A DNA stretch of 64,000 nucleotides from Centrapalus pauciflorus (lineage: Eukaryota > Streptophyta > Magnoliopsida > Asterales > Asteraceae), in contig JAANYP010000179.1 of the NCBI GenBank assembly GCA_020465985.1, positions 125,095 to 189,094 of the forward strand. The letters are read 5' to 3'. A program made the translations under genes and the position numbers. Shown one piece after another: positions 36,591-48,452 of this stretch. The notes under the pieces are model-generated. The model made no database searches. It was given only the letters and a program-made list of their open reading frames with translations, and had not been told where the DNA came from. The number at the start of each line of letters is the position of its first letter. Position 1 is the first letter of the stretch.

Positions 36591-36660
36591 CTATAACGCC
36601 GGGTATTTGGCCTCCATCTCGGCATTCGTTTCACAAGTCATTAAAGACCTACGATCATGA
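36591..36660 (-). pseudogene. Relic of the C-terminal end of a gypsy pol (chromodomain end) in element 3
   Basis: The minus strand ends ETNAEMEAKYPAL and TAG (36591-36593), resembling the chromodomain tail of gypsy-5 (EPESEMRSRYPFLF). It is followed by the PPT-like AAGTGGGAAGGAAT. Nothing recognisable lies upstream. It ties element 3 to the same chromovirus group. Confidence 0.5.
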
Positions 36661-38506
36661 TTCAAAATTCCAATGAATCAACCCTATCTCGGCCCCTTTA
36701 TTTCTCCACTTAGACACCTTTCAATTCAATACACGGTCGAGTACCGCGACATCAATGCATGGTTTTCAAACTGTTTATTCCCAAAGTCAATTATGGGTAA
36801 CTACATACACTAGTATCCATTACTAATTATACAAACTTCTAGATTTAGTCAACATAGGTGATTTTACAAGTATGCCTCTTTTGATATGTTTTTAACTTTC
36901 TATGATGTTATAACATATTCTCAACTAGACATTTCACATTATTCTATTTCAAGTTTTCAAAATAGAGACATATTCATCCACTAACTGTTATATGCTTTTC
37001 ACGCCTATAACTCACTGTACTACTCATCATATAATAACATAATTCAGATAATCCAATTACACTTTATCCGTTTATGTCAGCTTTTAGCATATTACATTGT
37101 CACGTCACTATGACTTTCAATAGACCATATTTACTAATAACACTCATATGATCTTGACAAGTTCGTAGGGTTGATAATTCTCACAAACTCAAATGAGCAC
37201 CCATGGAGGCTCGTTCAACTATGCTGGCATCCCCACTAACAAAACTCATTACATAACATGGTCGGTAATCTATAAATAGTACTCATTACCTCGAGATATC
37301 AAAATACGTCAGTTTCCTCTATAGTATGTGCATAAAAGACTAACATATGTGCATAGGCCAATGACTCATCATCGTGCCATTTTCAAAAGCAAACCTTTTT
37401 ACCTACTCAACATTAAGACCATAAAATATTTCCTAAGCTTGAGTCATTATTCAAGGTGGTGACCATACAACATAATTAACTGTCTTGTCACATAAGACAA
37501 GACCAAACCACATCATTAGCTAAGACATATAAAATGACCATAGAGAAATCATCCAGAAGGTACTTAACTATTTAACCAATAAGGTCATCACATATGATAC
37601 AATCTGTATTAAGTTTCAAGCCAAGTTTACCTAATATATATGCACCTTGGAACGATGCCCAAGAATCATAGAAATGCAACATGTGAGTGTCTAAGCGATA
37701 TAATTCATTTCTAATACTACATGTATCAATTAGCCTCTTATCCCTTAAGGTTTTCATAACTACCATTAATAATTCGTTTGACCTCAGTTGTACATTGTAC
37801 TTTCAACAATGACCTTACTCGATTACACTCATGTTATGTATTAAGGTCAATCCATCTTCATACATGTAAGGTATAACTACCTTTAGGGCATTATAACTTA
37901 ACAACATTTAATTTTCAACATTTTTTTATCAAAATAAGGTGTGAGAGAAATATCATCCCTCATCATATGTCGTCCCACGACCAATTCTCTCCTATGTGGA
38001 GCATCACCAGTAACCAATTAATGAAACCTATTAATATTTAGTGCTCATAATGTACTTACTTCCCTCGTACATTATCAAAACAAAACCAACCGTTACCCAA
38101 TCAACATAGTTAGAATGTAAGCATTTACCATCATTAACTAACTTACCATTTCTTCATAAGATGATAATTTAGCATGCATTCATCTCATATTTAAGGGTCA
38201 TATGTCAACAAGTATGATCAACCTCAACTAAAATGCGACAATTATATCAATCCATTAACAGATGCAACTGTAGCCTGTTCCAATCAATGTGCAGTTCGTA
38301 AATCATGCATGTTGAAATCACATTAGCATACCCAGTGGTTCATATAGTTTATGTTAAAACAGGTCAATGCAAACAAAGCATACATATACAAGCAATAGAG
38401 ATACCATCAAAATGCTCAACTAACAATCCAAATGTTCAGAATTAGTAGCAACATGCCAAATGTTATCTCTATGAACATGATTTTATACACGTATGTTCAT
38501 CCACAA
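36661..38506 (-). other. Non-coding internal DNA of element 3
   Basis: No ORF was recognised. 37757-38505 matches 20336-21050 plus 33042-33090 and provides the empty site for copia-2. It ends at the junction with the gypsy-4 LTR near 38506. Confidence 0.6.
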
Positions 38507-39303
38507 CAGATGCAAACTCAACGGATAGACCACATAACCCGAACACAATCGTCATAATCGAACACGACTGAAAACATAACCCTAAACAGCCAACCGACGC
38601 CCAAAACCCAGCCAAACAGTCGCCGCATCGCGGGCTGCGCTCGGGCTACGCGGTCGCACCGCAGCCATCGCGGCCGCGCTCACGCTGGTGCAGGCCTATG
38701 CAGTTTGCAAAAATGGCAGAAACCAGAGGTGTAGTCACCCCCTTTACTCGATTTCCAGCACCAAAACTCAACAAAACCTTGCACCTAACTAACCTTACAA
38801 TTCCTAAACTCAAACCCACAAATTTACAACATCACACATACGAATTTATCCCTCAAAATCAGATTTGTTACCTCTTGGTTGCTTCAATGCATAAAGATGA
38901 AGATGATGGATTCAAATTCAGCAATCAAGCTTGCTTCATTGCTGCTCCAGAATCGAACACACACACACACACACACACTCTTGATATTTCTGATTTTGGA
39001 AAGTAAAGGGAAGAAGGAAACTCAAGGTTATCCACATATATACGCTTTCTAATAATAGAAAGCCCGAACCCGGTAATTCCGAACCCGATATCACTTTTTC
39101 ACTATTAATACCATTTTGACCCAATTTAATCCACGATCTCAATAATAATAACAATCCACTAATTATTAATCCGGAGACACGTATCACTCGGTCCCGACAC
39201 GTATAATCCACGAAATGGGACTCAACTGGACCAACGCAATAATATTAAATTAAAGAGCCAATAAATTAAATCCACGTACCAGGCTCAAATCCGGGATATT
39301 ACA
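38507..39303 (-). repeat. gypsy-4 3' LTR, truncated
   Basis: Matches about 44930-45699 with minor differences, and contains an expanded (CA)n near 38957-38978. An open frame starting MQFAKMAETRG runs antisense to the element in both LTRs. Confidence 0.9.
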
Positions 39304-39322
39304 AATCCTCCCCTCTAAATAT
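39304..39322 (-). promoter_or_regulatory. Polypurine tract of gypsy-4
   Basis: The minus strand reads ATTTAGAGGGGAGGATT next to the 3' LTR. Confidence 0.8.
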
Positions 39323-39338
39323 GATTCCGTCCCGGAAT

Positions 39339-42300
39339 CTAGCTCGAATTCAGAAATAGCTGCGGATACCGGCTCCTCATCTCGGTCTTGGGCTCCCGGG
39401 TGGCGCTAGTACCCTTATGATGCCTCCATTGAACGAGTACTAACGCGATCTCATTATTCCGCAACCTCTTCACTTTGCGGTCAGTAATGGCCTCGGGCTG
39501 CTCAACGTATCACAAGTGATCGTCGACGGTGATCTTGGATAACAGCACATACTGATCGTCTTTGGCTAGACACTTCCTCAAATGACTCACATGAAACATG
39601 TCGTGGACTCCGGCCAACTCTGGAGGCAGTCTCAATCTGTACGCCTGATCTCGGACTCTGGCAATAATGTCAAATGGACCGATGTATCGCGGACTCAGCT
39701 TACCTCTATGTTTGAATCTGATAACTCCTTTCCACAGCGATACTTTCAACATAACACGGTCCCCAACACTGAACTCGAGCTCAGTCAGACGACGATCAGC
39801 ATAACTTTTATGTCGGCTCTGTGCTACTCTCAAATGCTCACGGATAACCGCCACCTTGTTGCTCGTCTCCTTCAACAACTCGGGCCCGCTGATAGGTCGC
39901 TCGCCGACCTCGCCCCAACACACAGGGGTCAGGCACTTACGCCCGTAAAGTGCCTCAAACGGAGCCATCTTGATGGAGGTATGGTAGCTGTTGTTGTACG
40001 CAAACTCGACCAACGGCAAGTGAACGTCCCAACCACCACTGAAATCTATCGCGCATGCTCGGAGCATATCCTCGAGGGTCTGATTCGTCCGCTCTGTCTG
40101 TCCATCTGTCTGAGGTCTATACGTTGTACTCAACTGAACTCTCGTCCCCAACTCGCACTGAAAGCTCTGCCAGAACCTCGAAGTAAACCGCGTGTCTTTA
40201 TCAGACGTGATCGACATCGGAACTCCGTGCCTCAGAAACACCTCATTAATATACACCTGAGCTAACTGATCCATAGTAATGGTGCCCCGAACCGCTAGAA
40301 AATGAGCATTCTTGGTCAACCGATCCATAATCACCCAAATCATATCGTTGCCTCGAACCGTGTGTGGAAGTCTAACGATAAAATCCATTGTGATATGATA
40401 CCACTTCCACTCGGGGATCTCTAGAGGCTGCAGATGCCCATGAGGCTTCTGATGCTCAGCCTTAACGCGTAGACAAGTAATACACTCCTCGACATATCGG
40501 CCCACATCTCTCTTCATCCCAGGCCACCAGTAGAACTCGCGCAGATCCCGATACATCTTGGTGCTCCCGGGGTGAATGGACAGTCTCGATTGGTGCGACT
40601 CGTCTAATATCAACTGCCGAAGATTACTGACTCTCGGAACCCAGACTCGGTCGTGAAACGCATACAACCTTTGCTGTCTCTGCTCAGAATATCTAGCTGC
40701 CCAGTAAGCCGCTCTCTCTTCACATTCTCTGCTCGCAAACCCTCTAACTAAGCCAGTCTCAAGCTCTCCACAAGAGTCGAAGTAACCTCGAGCCTCGCTG
40801 CTCGGGAAACCACTGTCTGGCCGCAAGCCTTGCGACTCAGCGCATCTGTCACCACGTTGGCTCTACCCTGATGGTACTGAATCTCGCAGTCGTAGTCCTT
40901 CAGTAGCTCTAAGCTGCGCCGCTGTCTCATATTCAGCTCTTTCTGACTGAACAGGTACTGAAGTCTCTTATGATCTGTATACACCACAAACCGAGACCCG
41001 TAGAGATAATGACGCCATATCTTCAACGTAAACATTATCGCGTCTAACTCGAGATCGTGCACGGTATGGTTCTGCTCGTAGGTCTTCAGCTGTCGCGACG
41101 CATATGCTATCACATTCCCTCGCTGCATCAAGACACAGCCCAAACCAGTACCCGACGCATCACAATACACCACGAAATCCTCTGTACCCTCGGGCAACGC
41201 TAACACTGGAGCCTGACATAACCGGGACTTCAGCTCTCTGAAGGCCAACTCCTGCTCATCGGACCATACGAAAGGAACAGACTGCCATGTCAATCTCGTC
41301 AACGGCATGGCAATCCTCGAAAAGTCCTGAATGAAGCGGCAATAGTACCCGACTAACCCCAAAAAGCTGCAAATCTCAGGCACCGTCTTCGGCGGCTCCC
41401 AACTCATAGCAGCCTCTATCTTTGCTGTATCTACTTTAATGCCCTCGGTGCTCACAACATGCCTCAGATGCTGAACCTCTCGCAACAAGAATTTGCACTT
41501 GGAGAACTTCGCATACAGTCTCTCCTTTCGCAGCACAGTTAAAACCTCTTGCAAATGCTGCTCGTGGTCCTCGGCACTCCTCGAATAAATCAGGATGTCG
41601 TCGATAGACACTATCACGAACCGATCCAACATAGATCTACACACCCTGTTCATCAAATCCATAAAAGCCACGGGTGCGTTAGTCAGTCCGAAGGGCATAA
41701 CGAGGAACTCATATTGGTCGTATCTCGTCCGAAACGCAGTCTTCAGGACATCCTCATCTCTGACTCTCAACTGGTGATAACCAGATCTCAAATCTATCTT
41801 CGAAAAGAAGCTCGAACCCTGCAACTGGTCAAATAGATCGTCTATGCGTGGAAGCGGATATCGGTTCTTCACCGTCATTTTGTTCAACTCTCTATAGTCG
41901 ATACACATCCGCATAGTACCGTCCTTCTTCTTCACAAACAGAACAGGCGCTCCCCACGGGGACGAACTTGGATGGATAAATCCAGGATCCAATAGCTACT
42001 GAAGCTGTGACATCATCTCTCGCATCTCAGCAGGTGCCAGCCTAAAAGGCGTCTTCGCAATAGGCAACGCTCCATGGATAAGGTCGATACGAAACTCAAC
42101 CTGACGATCTGGCGGTAACCCAGGCAACTCCTCTGGGAATACCTTAGGGAACTCTCTGATCACAGGTTTATCCTCTATGGTCTTCTTCTCTCTCTTGGCG
42201 TCAACCACATAGGCCAAAAAGGTCTCACATCCCTTCGCAACGTACCTCTGGGCTCTGGCCATAGAAACTATACCGATCTCGCCTCGGCGCCTCTCGCCAT

Positions 42301-42680
42301 ACACAGTCTCACTGTCTGAAATGGGTATAAGGATCATCTTCTTCGCGCACAGAATGTCGGCCTGTCTGGCTGTCATCCAATCCATACCCACTATCACGTC
42401 GAAACTGCTAATCTCTATCGGTAGCAGATCAATCAGAAATCGGTGATCATCAATCTCTAAAACACAATCTCGGAATATCCGGCTCACTAATGTCGTACTC
42501 CCGTCGACTCTCTCAACAACCAACGGAACGGATAAAGCAGTAGAAGGTACAAAAAAGTACGCACAGAATACAACAGATACATATGAGCGATCTGCTCCAG
42601 AATCAAATAAGATGTGAGCACTAACCCCATTCAGAATGTACGTACCAGATACTACATCTGCAGACTCGCGGGCCTCCTCT
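39339..42680 (-). pseudogene. pol: gypsy-4 pol (protease, RT, RNase H, integrase, chromodomain), broken
   Basis: Seen in order: protease LFDSGADRSYVS near 42590; RT with LPRIDDLF and [13 protein letters not shown] near 41600; RNase H ([10 protein letters not shown]); integrase zinc region (CITC near 40475); integrase core with MDFIVRLP, ITSDKDTRFTS (the second Asp intact) and QTERTN; a C-terminal LVQWRHHKGTSAT chromodomain-like segment. Breaks: TAG at 41993-41998 region, a frameshift around 40750-40830 between RNase H and integrase, and TGA at 39510-39512 before the chromodomain. The final TAG is at 39339-39341. Confidence 0.9.
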
Positions 42681-43882
42681 GCTGTGGCCTGAAACACTCT
42701 GCCCCGGCCTCTGGGTGCGGACTCACGATGGCTCGACGATGACGGCTCAGCTCTAGTCCTGCTGGTGCTCGCTCCCTGTACAGCTGGCGGTGCATCTGGA
42801 CAGTCTCGGGCAATGTGTCTTGGCCTCCCACAGCGGAAGCACAGGGAATCTCTCGAAGTACAGGTAAAAAAAGTATGATCATACTGTCCACAACGATAAC
42901 AACGGGGCTGCTCTGGCATACAAGACCCGGAATGACGACGACGGCATCTCTGGCAGTCTCTCTCTCCAGATGAACGGTCGGCCCGGCTCCCTGATGGCTG
43001 GAACCCCTGCCCCACGCTGCTCTGACTCTGGCTGGGAGCACTGAAACGAGAAGTCTGACCCTGATTCTGTCCCGCCGTCCCTGATCCCTGATACTGTCCA
43101 GACCTCCTAGACCTGCGATCTCTGCCTCTATCTCAGTCTCTACGGGACCCCGAACCCTGCCCCTGAACCTGCTGCTGCTCGGTCTGACTCTCTCTTTTGG
43201 TATCCCGAGGCTCTCGCCAATAGCTAGGGGTGTCGTGAAGTCCGACAAACTCACAGATATCAGACCGCAAACCATCGATAAAGGCATCAGCCTTACGGAT
43301 CTTTGTATCAATGTGTTGGGGTGCAAACTGGGCATACTCATTAAATTGGTATACATACTGTTGAACTGTCATGCTACCCTACTAAAGGTGCAGAAAACGG
43401 CGCTCCATCTCCCGGCGCTCATCACGGGGAATGTACCGTAACTTAAAGATAGCGCGGAACTGCTCCCAAGACATAACATACACCGCAGATGTAGTCATGG
43501 TGGACTCGATGGACTTCAACCACTGCGAAGCCCCTCCTCTCAATAGATAGGTCGCATAACCGACCATATCTCGCGGATCGACATGGGCGACTCGAAAAGC
43601 CGCCTCTATCTCTCTCTCCCAAGCCATAGCCACACCCGGCTCACCTCTGCCTCTGAACTGAGGTGGGACTCCTGTCATGAAGTCCTTAAAGGACCCACCT
43701 CTCTGCGTAGAAGAAGATGCACCAAACCCTGTCTCAATACCAGTAACTGGCGGAGGATCTGATCTCTGACCCTGATCTCTGTCACGGTAAAACTCTGCTA
43801 AGACCTCTCGAAGCTCAGATCGACGAATCAACTCATCCCCAGCTGGCCTCTCTGGCCCAGATCCCTCTCCATGATCTGCCAT
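42681..43882 (-). pseudogene. gag: gypsy-4 gag, broken
   Basis: Starts at ATG 43882 (MADHGEGSGPERPAGDEL). It contains the Ty3-type Gag core (WEREIEAAFRVAHVDPRDMV), two adjacent TAG codons at 43379-43384, a TGA near 43131, then an Arg/Gly/Gln-rich region and CCHC knuckles (CYRCGQYDHTFFTC, CFRCGRPRHIARDC). The TAGs lie where CAG would give Gln, consistent with CHG-context deamination. Confidence 0.88.
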
Positions 43883-44048
43883 AACTACCTGCACATATCA
43901 TAATGGTAAGATAACAGATAGATCACCCAGCGTTATACAATAAGCTAGGTCAATTAATTCCGCTAAACTCAGTCTCAGTGAAGAATCCTACGGATTTGAA
44001 CACGATCAAAGCTCAGGCATCCACTGATACTCAATACTGAAACTACAA

Positions 44049-44060
44049 GCTCTGATACCA
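44049..44060 (-). promoter_or_regulatory. Primer binding site of gypsy-4
   Basis: TGGTATCAGAGC on the minus strand, three bases from the LTR (TG at 44064). Confidence 0.92.
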
Positions 44061-44063
44061 AGC

Positions 44064-45699
44064 TGTAACACCCACTTTTCCCGCACAAATGCCACGTCAA
44101 TATATAATCATAAGTGGCAACATCGCAAACATCTCATAATGCATATGTCATAGGATTAACGGAAAACACTGTTAATTAAAAACTTTAATACAAAGGTCGT
44201 CACATATCATTTCACATGCTGATACTGTTATACATACATAACTGAACACTACTAGCATACACAGGTAGATCCGATACAACAGTTCTCAAAAAGGTAATAT
44301 CGACATGTAGTAGATTACACAAAACACAATATAGAATACTTTCAGCTCCTACTTCGGTGGCTGCTGCGGCTGAGACCCCACAGTATGATTGCCTGAGACA
44401 TGGGAGACTCGAAAACATAAGCTGGGAACCTCGTGAGTATGCGAGGGTTAGACTCTGCAGATAAATCACATAGCATACACAACACAAAGATATCTCAACA
44501 TAATTAATACAGGCTCAACGCTCAACACATATCTCTGCTCAAAGGGGACGTCGTTCCCCAACTAACAGGCCGTACACAGCAGCGGTTAGCTCACAATAGG
44601 CACAGGAGTGACCTGGCAATAAGCACTGTTGTATATATACAGTCTCAAACTTCATGACTGGTTAGGGACAGTCAGCCTGCGCGATCACATATCGCGGGTA
44701 CCTGCACTTAAGCACATATAGCACGTATAGGGTAGAGAGAATCATACCTGCGCGCTACATCTCGGTCTCATACACATATCACATTATACGCAACACAATA
44801 TAACTCGGAAAACGGAGCGCTCTTTTAAAAAGGAACTCGACTACTCACCAATACCAAAACAACGGCAACCCAAAATTTATTGCGGATCAATACGCGGTCG
44901 GCTCGAACATGTAACATAACGGATCCCAGATATTAACGCAAACTTAACGGATAGACCACATAACCCGAACACAATCGTCATAATCCTCAAAACATAACCC
45001 TAAACAGCCAACCGACGCCCAAATCCCAGCCAAACAGTCGCCGCATCGCGGGCTGCGCTCGGGCTACGCGGTCGCACCGCAGCCATCGCGGCCGCGCTCA
45101 CGCTGGTGCAGATCTGTGCAGTTCGCAAAAATGGCAGAAACCAGAGGTGTAGTCACCCCCTTTACTCGATTTCCAGCACCAAAACTCAACAAAAACTTGC
45201 ACCTAACTAACCTTACAATTCCTAAACTCAAACCCACAAATTTACAACATCACACATACGAATTTATCCCTCAAAATCAAATTTCTTACCTCTTGGTTGC
45301 TTCAATACACAAAGATGAAGATGATGGATTCAAATTCAGCAATCAAGCTTGCAACCTTGTGCTCCAGAATCGAACACACCCACACACACTCTTGATAATT
45401 CTGATTTTGGAAAGCAAAGGGAAGAAGGAAACTCAAGGTTATCCACATATATACGCTTTCTAACAATAGAATGCCCGAACCCGATATCACTTTTTCACTA
45501 GTAATACCATTTTGACCCAATTAAATCCACGATCTCAATAATAATAACAATCCACTAATTATTAATCCGGTGACACGTCTTACTCGGTCCCGACGCGTAT
45601 AATCCACGAAATGGGACTCAATTGGACCAACGAAATAATATTAAATTAAAGAGCCAATAAATTAAATCCACGTACCATGCTCAAATCTGGGATGTTACA
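44064..45699 (-). repeat. gypsy-4 5' LTR (1636 bp)
   Basis: TGTAACACCC...GATGTTACA. It includes a CpG-rich block at 45040-45105 (GCGGCCGCG, GCGCTCGG) that is also present in the left LTR and, in related form, in the gypsy-5 LTR. Confidence 0.93.
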
Positions 45700-46370
45700 A
45701 AAACACAATGGTCCATTCTGTTTTTAATTTTTCAAACAAAAAATGATAAATCATGTTTATTTTTTATTATTTTCAACGAAAAAAAACAACGAAACTTTCC
45801 TAGTTTTAATATTTCTGAGAAAAAAACTTTTGAACATCAACCAATGAATTAAAAAAAACCTCAAGACGTCCTTCTTTTGAATTTTATCAATTGAGAAAAC
45901 TAGAAAAGAAATAAAATATTCTTATTTTAGATTTTTCGAATGGAAAAAACTACAACTAGTTCTGATCTTTAATTTTCCTAAATGGAAAAAAGAACGGAAA
46001 AATATTTAAATTTTCAATAACCAACTGAAAAAACGAATCGGGTTTATAATATAATAATCTTAAACAAATAATTATAATAATATAAAAAAAGTTAATACTA
46101 GTAATAACAATAAACATACAAATAAAAGTTAATAATTAAGAATTAACACAAAAAAATAACTAATAAAATGTTACATTTGGATAATTAAATGATAAAAAAA
46201 TACAAAAAATATATTTGAAATAAATTATAATATAAAGAAAAAGAAAAAAGAAAGAACAATATGAAAGTATTAAAAATTACACAAATGGTCTTAAAAGATA
46301 GAAGGACATAATGGTCTTAAAAGATAGAAGGACAAAAATTTGTACTTTTGATATTCATGATTTTGTACTT
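45700..46370. repeat. AT-rich internally repetitive sequence; 45700-45958 is inverted copy of 54377-54640
   Basis: 45700-45958 matches the reverse complement of 54377-54640 closely (for example CTAGAAAAGAAATAAAATAT against ATATTTTATTTCTTTTCTAG). It is built from diverged ATTCTGATTTTTAATTTTT-type units. The rest to 46370 is AT-rich and unassigned. Confidence 0.8.
46284..46335. repeat. Perfect 26-bp tandem duplication
   Basis: AATGGTCTTAAAAGATAGAA and the following GGACAT occur twice head to tail. Confidence 0.9.
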
Positions 46371-46373
<3 letters not shown>

Positions 46374-46438
<65 letters not shown>

Positions 46439-46440
46439 AT
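46374..46440. repeat. (TA)n(GT)n microsatellite
   Basis: TA repeats to about 46414, then GT repeats. Left border of element B2. Confidence 0.95.
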
Positions 46441-46960
46441 AAATATAATCAGGTTCATGAGCGTACTTATGAGATTTCAGCGTACCCTAATATGAATGAT
46501 CATTCACATATTTTTTTTTTAATAAACATGTATAAGACAACACTATAAGGTGCTGTTTGATTGCATAAGAGGTTAATTGTCTGATTCCAGTTCTGATTGA
46601 TGAGAGGTGGTCCTGATAAGACACTGAGATCTGATAAGAGAATTCAATAAGTCTGTTTGTTTTATAAATTATCTGATTCTGTTATTTTTATTAATGTTAC
46701 ATATTAATTCCCAAAACCAAACAGATATCATTGATTAAAGTCAAATATCAAGTAAGAATAATATCATTGTAACAAAGTGATCCATGTAAACATTTAATAC
46801 CATTCAAATAACATTAACAAGATTTAAGTAAGAAACCAATTCAAGTTTATAAGTTATAATCAAGTAACATAAATGCATTCAATAAACATATAACCAACAT
46901 GCTTTCAAGAATCAAATAACAATTAAAGTTTATAAGTTATAATAAAGTATATAAGGTTAA

Positions 46961-47287
46961 TGGGGCGTTTGGTTTGCTGGAATCTAATGGAATCTAACGG
47001 AAAAGGAATGAATTTTCCATTCTGATGGGTTGTTTGGTAGTCCAAAGGAATGGAATGATCATTCCACATTTTAAAAAAAATCCTCCCTTATGAAGGAATG
47101 ACCATTCCATAGCAAAATGGAAGGAATTTAAATTCCATTCCTTCAAAGCAATTCTTTTATCAACATGTCTTCTCATTCTCAACAAGCTATAGTATTTGGA
47201 TTCGGACAGATTCCATTCCTTCCAGAATTCCATTCCTTTGACAGATTCCATTCCATTCCGTCAGATTCTAACGAACCAAACGCCCCC
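46961..47287. mobile_element. PIF/Harbinger MITE (327 bp) nested in the larger one
   Basis: TIRs TGGGGCGTTTGGTTTGCTGG and GGGGGCGTTTGGTTCGTTAG, target duplication TAA at 46958-46960 and 47288-47290. The interior is rich in GGAATGGAAT. Confidence 0.88.
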
Positions 47288-47397
47288 TAAGTTTATTAAC
47301 TTCCAAATAACCAAAGTTTATAAGTTATATAGATATGTTATTGAAAAATATTAAATTTTATCAAAAAGTGTTGGAATATTTCTCGTTATAATAAATA

Positions 47398-47885
47398 TGG
47401 TAAGAGGTAGGGTAGGGTGGGTAGGTTGAGGGTGGGGTGGGGTAAATAGGGTAGGGTAATGGTGTAGGGTAGGGTGGGTAGGTTAAGGGTAAGGTGGGTG
47501 GGGGTGGGTAGATTTGAGGGTAAAGGTAGGGTAGGGGTGAGGTGGGTAGGTTGAGGGTTAGGGGTAGGGTGGGTGGGAAGAAATAGGGGTAGGGTGGGTG
47601 TGATAAGGAGGGGTGAGGTGGGGTGGGTAGGTTTGATGGGTTAGTGTAGGGGTGGGGTAGAGTGGGATAGGGTAAGTATGGGAGTAGGGTGGGTAACGTT
47701 AATGGTGGAGATGGGGATGGGGATGGGGTGGTATAAGTAAGTTATACGTTGTTAGGGTAGGGTGAGATTAGGTGGCTGAGGGTAGGGTATGTTAAAGGTG
47801 GGGTGGGGTGGGGTAGGGGGTTTAGGATAGGGTGGGGTGGGTGAGGTAGGATATGGGGTGGGGTGGGGTGGGGTGGGGGAGGAGA
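47398..47885 (+). repeat. G-rich minisatellite, GGGTAGGGTGGG-type
   Basis: About 490 bp made of variants of GGGTAGGGT, GGTGGGGT and GTGGGTAGGTT. G runs of 3-5 are repeated at short spacing on the plus strand, so G-quadruplex folding is likely. It is not the plant telomere repeat. Confidence 0.9.
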
Positions 47886-48358
47886 GACGTGTATTTTTTT
47901 GGTGTGATAAGTGGTGGTAAGAAGCATATCAAAGTCTCATCCGGATAAGACATGATAAGAGAATTTTGACTCTTATGTCTTCTGCATATCAAACGCACTT
48001 ATCAGTATTTTCCTCTTACTGAATAAGAGGTTAACTCTTATCAGAGCCTGGTAAGTGCTATCAAACACCCCCTAAGACTTTTTTTTCAAAATGAGCAATA
48101 TCATAATCTTGTGAATGGTAAAAAAAATTATGTGAATGATCATTCACACCATTCACATGGATGACCATTCACATAAATATGCATTGAGCATTCACATAAT
48201 TTTTAAGGACACAGAAAGTGTGAATCTGTGTGAAATTTATATATCATGCGTATAACATTAAATTGAACATGGTTACGTGAAAAAATAAATTTTAAAAAAG
48301 TTTTTTAAGGGTGGTATCTTCGGGTGCACTTGATTTCGAGAGATACTTATTTGAACTA

Positions 48359-48360
<2 letters not shown>

Positions 48361-48424
<64 letters not shown>
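48361..48424. repeat. (TA)n(GA)n microsatellite
   Basis: TA to about 48391, then GA. It is the border of both B2 and the C2 fragment. Confidence 0.95.
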
Positions 48425-48430
<6 letters not shown>

Positions 48431-48452
48431 TTCAATTGAGAACTTTTGTGCA
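48425..48452. mobile_element. Fragment C2: one TIR end of a C-type element
   Basis: GGTTCAATTGAGAACTTTTG then TGCA matches the left end of C1. It stops where gypsy-5 gag begins, so both elements lost sequence at this junction. Confidence 0.65.

Larger units (their letters stand above)
20245..38506 (-). mobile_element. Element 3: gypsy-related non-coding LTR element in partial tandem, split by copia-2
   Basis: Pieces in order: LTR start (20245-20339) fused to internal DNA (20336-21050, continuing at 33042 after copia-2), PBS (33602-33612), a long LTR (33616-36544), PPT-like tract, last codons of pol (36591-36660), internal DNA to 38506. The internal segments 20336-21050 plus 33042-33090 match 37757-38505. 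The order LTR-internal-LTR-internal suggests unequal recombination or a nested pair. Coding is nearly absent, so it is LARD-like. The right end is cut at the junction with gypsy-4. Confidence 0.6.
38507..45699 (-). mobile_element. Ty3/gypsy chromovirus-type element gypsy-4 (Tekay-like)
   Basis: Minus-strand order: full 5' LTR (44064-45699), PBS, gag, protease, RT, RNase H, integrase, chromodomain-like end, PPT, and a 3' LTR missing its outer ~870 bp (38507-39303). The missing part abuts element 3, so a deletion joined the two. The coding region has several stops and one frameshift. Lineage is inferred from the C-terminal chromodomain-like segment and the long LTR. Confidence 0.9.
46549..48072. 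mobile_element. PIF/Harbinger-like non-autonomous element (1.5 kb)
   Basis: TIRs GGTGCTGTTTGATTGC and (inverted) GGGGGTGTTTGATAGC, target duplication TAA at 46546-46548 and 48073-48075. B1 shows the unoccupied site, ATTATAAGACA at 13463. Both ends also carry inverted AAGAGGTTAA. The interior holds a smaller MITE and a G-rich minisatellite; no transposase was seen. Confidence 0.85.
46449..48360. mobile_element. TIR element B2 nested in (TA)n, interrupted by a PIF/Harbinger-like element
   Basis: The left part TCAGGTTCATGAGCG through 46548 and the right part 48073-48360 align with B1 end to end, including ACATGGATGACCATTCACAT and CTTCGGGTGCA. The right end TTGAACTACC abuts (TA)n. Confidence 0.75.

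Noticed and set aside
38698..39006. ORF starting MQFAKMAETRG in the gypsy-4 left LTR, repeated at 45116-45463
   Set aside because: It is present only because both LTRs carry the same DNA. It runs antisense to the element and has no recognised domain.
39582..40265. 227-codon plus-strand ORF, and other plus-strand ORFs opposite gypsy-4 and copia pol
   Set aside because: They mirror the conserved minus-strand pol frames and show no domain of their own.
47398..47885. Interstitial telomere
   Set aside because: The unit is GGGTAGGGT/GGTGGGGT, not the plant telomere TTTAGGG, and it lies inside a transposon.
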